A DNA stretch of 64,000 bases from Corallococcus macrosporus DSM 14697. GTDB lineage: Bacteria; Myxococcota; Myxococcia; Myxococcales; Myxococcaceae. A program made the translations under genes and the position numbers. Positions 58,587 through 64,000 of the stretch are shown in pieces. Under the pieces are notes generated by a model that had not been told where the DNA came from, made no database searches, and worked only from the letters and a program-made list of their open reading frames with translations. The stretch covers positions 5,124,501 through 5,188,500 of the forward strand of contig NZ_CP022203.1 of assembly GCF_002305895.1 (NCBI RefSeq). The letters are read 5' to 3'. Position 1 is the first letter of the stretch. Each line of letters opens with the position of its first letter.

Positions 58587-58982
58587 ATGACCACCCACGC
58601 CCAACCGCAGCCGACGCGGGCCGAGCTGGCCATCCTCCGTGTGCTCTGGAAGCAGGGCCCCAGCACCGTCCGGCAGGTGCATGAGCGGATGCGGGGCACC
58701 CAGGACAAGGACACCGGCTACACCACGGTGCTCAAGCTCCTCCAGAACATGACGGAGAAGGGCATCGTCCAGCGGGACGAGAGCGAGCGGACCCACGTCT
58801 ACGAAGCCGCCATCAGCGAGACGCGCACCCAGCGCGACCTCCTGCGCGACTTGATGGACCGGGCCTTCGGGGGGTCTGCCACGTCGGTGGTGGCCCAGGC
58901 GTTGTCCATGAAGCGCGCCTCCGCCGAGGAGCTGGCGGAGATTCGCAGGCTGCTCGACGCACACGAAAAGCGGGGGAAATGA
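58587..58982 (+). CDS. BlaI/MecI-family transcriptional repressor
   Basis: A 131-residue winged-helix repressor. QPQPTRAELAILRVLWKQGP, then STVRQVHERMRG, then DTGYTTVLKLLQNMTEKGIV are the standard BlaI/MecI DNA-binding helices, and the C-terminal helices (RDLLRDLMDRAFGGSA) form the dimerisation region. In the family, the BlaR1/MecR1 protease triggers cleavage of the repressor on sensing a signal. It overlaps the BlaR1-like gene at ATGATG. Two operators lie just upstream, so it should repress its own operon. Confidence 0.92.
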   Translation: MTTHAQPQPTRAELAILRVLWKQGPSTVRQVHERMRGTQDKDTGYTTVLKLLQNMTEKGIVQRDESERTHVYEAAISETRTQRDLLRDLMDRAFGGSATSVVAQALSMKRASAEELAEIRRLLDAHEKRGK

Positions 58983-60895
58983 TGGACGCGCGTTATCTCC
59001 ACGCCCTGGAGCAGGCCCTGCTCGGCTTCCTGTGGCAGGGCGCGGTGGTGGCCCTGGCGGTCGCGGGCCTCCTGTCCCTGACGCCGCAGCGCGCCGCGCG
59101 GACGCGCTACGCCACCGCGTGCCTGGGGCTGGTGGCCATGGCCGCGCTGCCGGTGGTGACGTTCCTCGCCGCGCTGGAGGAGGCCACCCGCGCCCTGTCG
59201 TCCGGCGCCTTGGAGTCCCTGCCCCACGTCAGCGTGCTGACGGCGGTCTCCGCGGAGACCGCGGCCCTGGCGGACCGCCCCTGGACGGAGGCGCTCCGCC
59301 CCTGGCTGCTGCCGGCGTGGTGCTGCGGCGTGCTGCTGCTCTCCGCCCGGACCGTGCTCGCCTGGCTCGTCACCCACCGGATGGCCCGGAACGGCACGCA
59401 GGCCCCGGCGGCGCCGTGGCGAGCGGCGCTGGCGCAGGCGCTGGGCCGCGTCCGCATGTCCCGCCCGGTGCGCCTGCTGGCCTCAGCGCGCGTCGACGTC
59501 CCCATGGTCATCGGCCTGTGGCGCCCCCTCATCCTCGTGCCGGCGGGCGCCATCACCGGGCTCACCGCCGCGCAGTTGGAGGCCATCCTCGCCCACGAGC
59601 TGGCCCACATCCGGCGCCACGACTACCTGGTCAACCTGCTCCAGTCGTTCGTGGAGACCCTGCTCTTCTACCACCCCGCCGTCTGGTGGCTGTCCCAGCG
59701 CATCCGCGAGGAGCGCGAGCACTGCGCGGATGACCTGGCCGTCCAGTGCTGCGGAGACGCCGTGCTGTACGCGCGCGCCCTGGCCCGCATCGAGGAGCTG
59801 CGCCTGGCGCCGTCCCCCCACCCCGCCCTGGGCGTGGGTGACGGCGCCCTGCTGACACGCGTGCGCCGGCTGCTCGCCGTGCCCGAGGGCGTCACCCCGC
59901 GCCGGTCCTGGCGGCTCGCCAGCGGGTTGGGCAGCGCGGTGCTCGCCGTGGCCCTGGGGACGTCGCAGCTCCCGGAGACCGCTCACGCGAACGCGCCGGT
60001 GAACCCGCCGCTCCACGCGGAAGACGCGCCCCTCGCCTCGCAGGCCCTCCTGGCCAGCGCCGCCCCGATGCACCACCTGCTCGTGGCCCCGGAGACCTTC
60101 TCCGCCCAGGCCCGGAAGGCGCCGCAGCCCATCGAGCGCCCCAGGGCGCCCGCCGACCCCCGGCCGGCGCGCGCGCCGAAGCCGCGTCCCGCCGCGCCCG
60201 CGCCCCTGCTCATCCCGGACACGGGGACGATTGGCCGCACGGAGCTGTCGCGGGTGCCCTACTCGCTCGACGATGAGCCCGCCGCGACGGGCGTGGCCGG
60301 AGCGGCCGCCCCGCGGGAGCTGGAGGACGCCCTGGCCGAGGCCGCGTCCTCGCACGCCGACGAGCACGCCAGCGAGCTGCCCCGGGTGGTGGTCTCCGCG
60401 CCCGCTCCGGAGCGCGCCTCCGCGTTCGTCGCCGCCTTCAAGGCCATGCGGGCGCCGGCCCTCGTCAAGGCGCTGCGGCCCGGCATCACCCCGCCCCGGT
60501 TCGTCTCCGGCGAGCGCATCCACCTGCCCAACATCGCCTACGGGCTCCAGTCGCAGTTCGGCGGCTTCCCGAAGGGCGCGGTGGTGGCCCGCTGCATCAT
60601 CACCGCGAAGGGCTCCGTCACCGACTGTCAGCCCCTCCAGGGCCTGCGCGGCCTGGAGGAAGGCGTCATCCGCACGCTCTCCACCTGGCGCTATGAGCCC
60701 GCCCTGCTCAACGGCAGGCCCGTGGCGGTGCGCTACGTGTTCGACGTCTGGTTCACCAAGGACCCCGGCGCCGGCACGAGCGAGTCCCGGCAGCTCGCGG
60801 GGCTCGACCTCTCCGACGTGGTGAGCGCCGCGGAGCCGGAGGCGTGCGAGGACTGCGACGCCTTCGAGTTCCACAGCCCGACGGCGCAGCGGTAG
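58979..60895 (+). CDS. BlaR1/MecR1-type M56 metallopeptidase with C-terminal TonB-like domain
   Basis: A 638-residue membrane protease. Membrane helices (residues about 15-60 and 90-135) flank a soluble domain with HELAHIRRHD (zinc site, near residue 205) and the downstream EHCADD. After another helix near 320, a Pro/Ala-rich linker (about 340-490) leads to a TonB C-terminal-like domain (VVARCIITAKGSVTDCQPLQ ... VIRTLSTWRYEPALLNGRPV). It lacks the penicillin-binding sensor of classical BlaR1. It probably cleaves or inactivates the BlaI-type repressor encoded just upstream, in response to an unknown signal. Confidence 0.88.
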   Translation: MMDARYLHALEQALLGFLWQGAVVALAVAGLLSLTPQRAARTRYATACLGLVAMAALPVVTFLAALEEATRALSSGALESLPHVSVLTAVSAETAALADRPWTEALRPWLLPAWCCGVLLLSARTVLAWLVTHRMARNGTQAPAAPWRAALAQALGRVRMSRPVRLLASARVDVPMVIGLWRPLILVPAGAITGLTAAQLEAILAHELAHIRRHDYLVNLLQSFVETLLFYHPAVWWLSQRIREEREHCADDLAVQCCGDAVLYARALARIEELRLAPSPHPALGVGDGALLTRVRRLLAVPEGVTPRRSWRLASGLGSAVLAVALGTSQLPETAHANAPVNPPLHAEDAPLASQALLASAAPMHHLLVAPETFSAQARKAPQPIERPRAPADPRPARAPKPRPAAPAPLLIPDTGTIGRTELSRVPYSLDDEPAATGVAGAAAPRELEDALAEAASSHADEHASELPRVVVSAPAPERASAFVAAFKAMRAPALVKALRPGITPPRFVSGERIHLPNIAYGLQSQFGGFPKGAVVARCIITAKGSVTDCQPLQGLRGLEEGVIRTLSTWRYEPALLNGRPVAVRYVFDVWFTKDPGAGTSESRQLAGLDLSDVVSAAEPEACEDCDAFEFHSPTAQR

Positions 60896-60922
60896 CGCCC
60901 ACCCAGCCGCCGTGGGCCGAGG

Positions 60923-62029
60923 CTAGCCCGCCAGCGGCAACCGGAGGATGAAGCGGGCGCCCCCACCGGGCGCCGTGTCCACCTCCAGCGTGCCACCGTG
61001 CTGCGTCACGATGGCATGGACGATGGACAGCCCCAGGCCCGAGCCCTGGGCCTTCGTGGTGAAGAAGGGCTCGAAGATGCGGTCCCTCACCTCCTGGGGG
61101 ACGCCCGGGCCGCTGTCATCCACGGTGAGCCAGACGCGCCCGCCTTCGTGCCCCGCCGCCAGCGTGACGTGGCCTCCCGCGGGCGTGGCCTCCAGCGCGT
61201 TGAGGCACAGGTTGATGAGCACCTGACGCAGCCGCTCCTCCTCGCCCGCCACCGAGGGCACGGGGGCCTCTCGCGGCGTCAGCTCCAGCGACACCCTGCG
61301 GGACGCGGCCTGACCGCTCAGCAGGTCCACCACCCGCCGCAGCAGCTCGTTCACGTCCACGGAGGCGGGGCGGAACTCGCGGGGCCGCGCGAACTGGAGG
61401 AAGTCCTCCAGGATGTGGTCCAGGCGGCGGATTTCATCGCGCACCAGCAGCAGCGGCTCCAGCAGGGGCGCCTGCTGGCCATCCGGCAGCCGCCGCACGC
61501 GCCGCTCCAGGACGGAGAGCTGGAGCGCCGCCGCGTTGAGCGGGTTGCGAATCTCGTGGGACAGGCCGGCCGTCATCGTCCCCACCGCCGCCAGCTTCTC
61601 CGTGACTTGCGCTCGCCGCGCCAGCTCGCGCTTCTCCGCGTGCAGGCGCACCTGCCGCATCGCCTGCTCCAGCGTCAGCAGCAGCTCCTGCGGCGCGCAC
61701 GGCTTCATCAGGTAGGCGCACGCCCCCGCTCGGACCGCGGCCACCGCCGTCTCCAGCGTGGCGAAGCCCGTGAGCAGCACCACCTCCGAGTCCGGCGACG
61801 CGGCCTTCAGCTCGGCGGCCAGCGCCGTGCCGTCGCCATCCGGCAGGCGCAGGTCCACCAGCGCCACGTCGAAGCCGTCGCGGGCCCGCGCATGCGCGGC
61901 CTTGCAACTGGACGCGCCCCGGACGGCGTAGCCCGCATCCCCGAGCAACTCCTCGAGGTTGTCCAGGAAGGCCGCGTTGTCATCCACCACCAGGACGGAC
62001 GGGAGGGACGGAGGCGTGGGCTCGCTCAT
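60923..62029 (-). CDS. receiver-histidine kinase hybrid protein
   Basis: A 368-residue soluble protein. Residues about 10-125 are a receiver domain ([13 protein letters not shown], phospho-acceptor Asp in [13 protein letters not shown], Lys in LMKPCA). Then come HisKA with [14 protein letters not shown] and the HATPase boxes [20 protein letters not shown] and GSGLGLSIV. The receiver precedes the kinase, so it may be a response-regulated kinase. It is the last of three coupled signalling genes and overlaps the two-receiver gene by four bases (ATGA). Confidence 0.9.
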   Translation of the reverse strand: MSEPTPPSLPSVLVVDDNAAFLDNLEELLGDAGYAVRGASSCKAAHARARDGFDVALVDLRLPDGDGTALAAELKAASPDSEVVLLTGFATLETAVAAVRAGACAYLMKPCAPQELLLTLEQAMRQVRLHAEKRELARRAQVTEKLAAVGTMTAGLSHEIRNPLNAAALQLSVLERRVRRLPDGQQAPLLEPLLLVRDEIRRLDHILEDFLQFARPREFRPASVDVNELLRRVVDLLSGQAASRRVSLELTPREAPVPSVAGEEERLRQVLINLCLNALEATPAGGHVTLAAGHEGGRVWLTVDDSGPGVPQEVRDRIFEPFFTTKAQGSGLGLSIVHAIVTQHGGTLEVDTAPGGGARFILRLPLAG

Positions 62030-62739
62030 GGGGCGTGGGAGGGCCGCGCCGCATGCACCGTTTCCAGCACCTGCAGCAGCGCGCCCGGGTCGAAGGGTTT
62101 GGAGAAGACGCCCGTGGCTTCGCCGAGCGGCGCCGCGTCGGGATAGGCTGTGATGACGAACACGGGCAGGCGCGGGAAGCGCGCGCGCAGCCGCCGCAGG
62201 GCCTCACCGTCCGGCCCCCCGGGCACACGCAGGTCCACGAGCGCCGCGAAGGGCTGCGCGCAGAGGATGCGGTCCGCGTCCAGCACCGAGGCCGCCGTCA
62301 CGCAGGAGAAGCCGCGCCCGCGCAGCAGCTCGGCCAGGTTGTCGCTCAGCGCCGGGTCGTCCTCCACCAGCACCACCAGGCCATCCCGGCGGGCACCGGA
62401 CAGCAGCGCCACCAGCGTGGGGATGGGCACCGGCTTGGGCAGCACCGCGAGCAGCCCTTCACGCCGGGCCGTCTCCAGGTCGTCCTGGCGCGGATAGGCG
62501 GTGATGACCACGGCGGCCAGGCCCGGGTCCACGCGGCGGAGGTGGCGCACCGCGTCCGCGCCGCTCATGCCGGGCATGCGCATGTCCGTCAGCAGCGCGT
62601 CGAAGCGCGTGGTGCTCGCCAGGCGCACGGCCTCGTCCCCGCTGGTGACGACGGTGGCCTCATCCCCGGCGTCGCGAAGAATCTCCGCGAGGTTCTCCGC
62701 GAAGGCCCGGTTGTCATCCAGCAGGAGGTACTGGCGCAT
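62026..62739 (-). CDS. tandem two-receiver response regulator
   Basis: A 237-residue protein made only of two receiver domains. The first shows [25 protein letters not shown] and VLPKPV. The second shows [26 protein letters not shown] and VFSKPF. Both keep the acidic pair, phospho-acceptor Asp and Lys. There is no output domain, so it probably acts as a phosphate shuttle or sink between the two kinases that flank it. The start overlaps the globin kinase gene by 26 bases. Confidence 0.9.
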   Translation of the reverse strand: MRQYLLLDDNRAFAENLAEILRDAGDEATVVTSGDEAVRLASTTRFDALLTDMRMPGMSGADAVRHLRRVDPGLAAVVITAYPRQDDLETARREGLLAVLPKPVPIPTLVALLSGARRDGLVVLVEDDPALSDNLAELLRGRGFSCVTAASVLDADRILCAQPFAALVDLRVPGGPDGEALRRLRARFPRLPVFVITAYPDAAPLGEATGVFSKPFDPGALLQVLETVHAARPSHAP

Positions 62740-63904
62740 GCGTCTCCTCCGAGGCGATGAGGGGAAGGCAAATCACGAAGCGCGCCCCCACGCCGGGACG
62801 GGGGACATACGTGATGCCGCCGCCGTGCCGCTCCAGGATGCGCTTGACCAGCGGCAGCCCCAGCCCGATGCCGCGCGCCTTCGTCGTCATCAACGGCTCG
62901 AAGAGGCGGCGGCGGATGACGTCGCTGACGCCCGGACCGGAGTCCTCCAGGACCAGCTCCACCATCCCCGGCTCGCGCGTGGCGGCGGACAGCGCCACCG
63001 TCCCGCCCGTCTCCTCCAGCGCCTGCACCGCGTTGTCCAGCAGGTTCACGAACACCTGCCGGAGCTGCCCCGCGTCGCCCTGCACCGCGGGCAGTGACGC
63101 CAGGCCCTCCTCGCTCACGGCCACCGAGTCCGGCCGCTGCACGGCCTTGAGCGCCTCCTGCCAGACCTCGTCCAGCCAGACCTCCTGCCGGTGCAGGGGC
63201 CGGTCCCGGATCATGTCCAGCAGGTCGGAGACGATGCGGTTGGCGATGCCCACCTGGTCGCCGATGCGGTCCAGGTGCTTGGTGGTGCGCTCGTCCACCG
63301 CGCCCGGACGTCCGCGGAGGATGTAGAGCGACGTCTCGATGACGCCCAGCGGGTTGCGCAGCTCATGGCCGATGGAGCCCACGAGCTGGCCGAAGGTGGA
63401 CAGCCGCTCGCTGCGGGCCTGCTGCGCCAGCAGGTCCTCCCGGTACGTGTGGAGCATGATGGCCAGCTCCAGGTCCAATATCTTCCCCAACGCCTTGCGC
63501 GCGTCGCGGAGCGCGTCGGGCTGCTCCAGGTAGGCGGCGTCGATGAGGCCGTTGAACTCCTGCCGTAGCACGTTCATCGCGCCGAACATGTAGTGCTGCG
63601 GCAAGGCGATTCGCACGTGCATGCGGCCAATGCGGCAGCGCAGCGCGTAGTAGGCCTCGTCCCACGGCCCCCGGAGGAGCTGGTCCATCCACCCCTGCAG
63701 GGTGCCTCGCAGGTGGCCCACCTGGCTCTCCCCGCCTTCGAGCGCCTGACGCGCCCCCTCATGCTCCAGGATGCGGTCGTAGAAGACGCGGGCGATGCGT
63801 GGGAAGTGGGGCTTCGCGGTGGCATGCAAGGCCACGAGGGCCTGCTCGTCGGCCGAGCTGAAGCCCACGTACCGCTTCAATTCCTCGAACAAGGTTTCCG
63901 CCAT
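62714..63904 (-). CDS. globin-coupled sensor histidine kinase
   Basis: A 396-residue soluble kinase. Residues about 1-155 form a protoglobin (globin-coupled sensor) domain. The pattern [20 protein letters not shown], with His 96 as the likely heme ligand, and the surrounding helices are diagnostic. HisKA follows with [15 protein letters not shown], then HATPase boxes [19 protein letters not shown] and GIGLGLPLV. It should sense oxygen or another heme ligand and start a phosphorelay with the two-receiver and receiver-kinase proteins downstream. Confidence 0.88.
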   Translation of the reverse strand: MAETLFEELKRYVGFSSADEQALVALHATAKPHFPRIARVFYDRILEHEGARQALEGGESQVGHLRGTLQGWMDQLLRGPWDEAYYALRCRIGRMHVRIALPQHYMFGAMNVLRQEFNGLIDAAYLEQPDALRDARKALGKILDLELAIMLHTYREDLLAQQARSERLSTFGQLVGSIGHELRNPLGVIETSLYILRGRPGAVDERTTKHLDRIGDQVGIANRIVSDLLDMIRDRPLHRQEVWLDEVWQEALKAVQRPDSVAVSEEGLASLPAVQGDAGQLRQVFVNLLDNAVQALEETGGTVALSAATREPGMVELVLEDSGPGVSDVIRRRLFEPLMTTKARGIGLGLPLVKRILERHGGGITYVPRPGVGARFVICLPLIASEETHAPVPPAG

Positions 63905-64000
63905 GTGTCCTGGGGTAAGAGCCTATCCGCGCTGAACGCCTGGGAGCAGGAACTTCCTCCCCCGCCTCGCAGGAGCACTGCACCCCGCCCAGGCGCCACC

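Overview
The window is chromosomal DNA from a high-GC myxobacterium, most likely family Myxococcaceae (Myxococcus/Corallococcus type). Third codon positions are almost always G or C. There are many NtrC-type response regulators and histidine kinases, TPR proteins and secreted lipoproteins. No rRNA, tRNA, insertion sequence, phage or CRISPR array is visible. Genes are tightly packed; only one gene-free stretch exceeds 300 bp (7449-7860), and it is regulatory.

Layout. 1-4.8 kb: a truncated nucleotide cyclase, two TPR proteins, MutS2 and a secreted-phospholipase-like protein. 4.8-12.7 kb: a histidine kinase/sigma-54 activator pair diverging from a TolC-ABC-MFP-permease efflux operon, with repeated palindromes and a good sigma-54 promoter between them. 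12.8-21.6 kb: DJ-1/PfpI protein, a divergent regulator/kinase pair, DUF4105, a secreted beta-sandwich protein, SDR, metallophosphoesterase, lipoproteins and a DUF3185 protein. 21.6-27.4 kb: RNase R with a very long histone-like tail, then a histone-H1-like protein with its own promoter/operator. 27.5-30.5 kb: MoeA, RibA and a metallo-beta-lactamase-fold hydrolase. 30.5-37.4 kb: a lipoate/2-oxoacid dehydrogenase cluster (LipB-NUDIX fusion, zinc-finger ATPase, E2, LipA, E3). 37.4-39.1 kb: two unrecognised proteins. 39.3-46.8 kb: a nine-gene histidine operon in which every junction is a 4-base overlap, preceded by a His-rich leader peptide and attenuator. 46.8-53.8 kb: ThiO, an HD-GYP response regulator, MoaA, DUF4870, ThiC under a TPP riboswitch, and a CBS protein. 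53.8-64 kb: DASS transporter, an OsmC-like protein, a second sigma-54 activator, an orphan membrane protein, a BlaI/BlaR1 pair with twin operators, and a three-gene signalling operon led by a globin-coupled kinase.

How genes work together: thiO and thiC both feed thiamine synthesis; moeA and moaA both feed molybdenum cofactor; lipA, lipB, E2 and E3 make and use lipoate. The strongest regulatory readings are the his attenuator (peptide, antiterminator and terminator all visible), the sigma-54/palindrome region at the efflux operon, and the paired BlaI operators. These are read directly from the sequence, but their function is inference.
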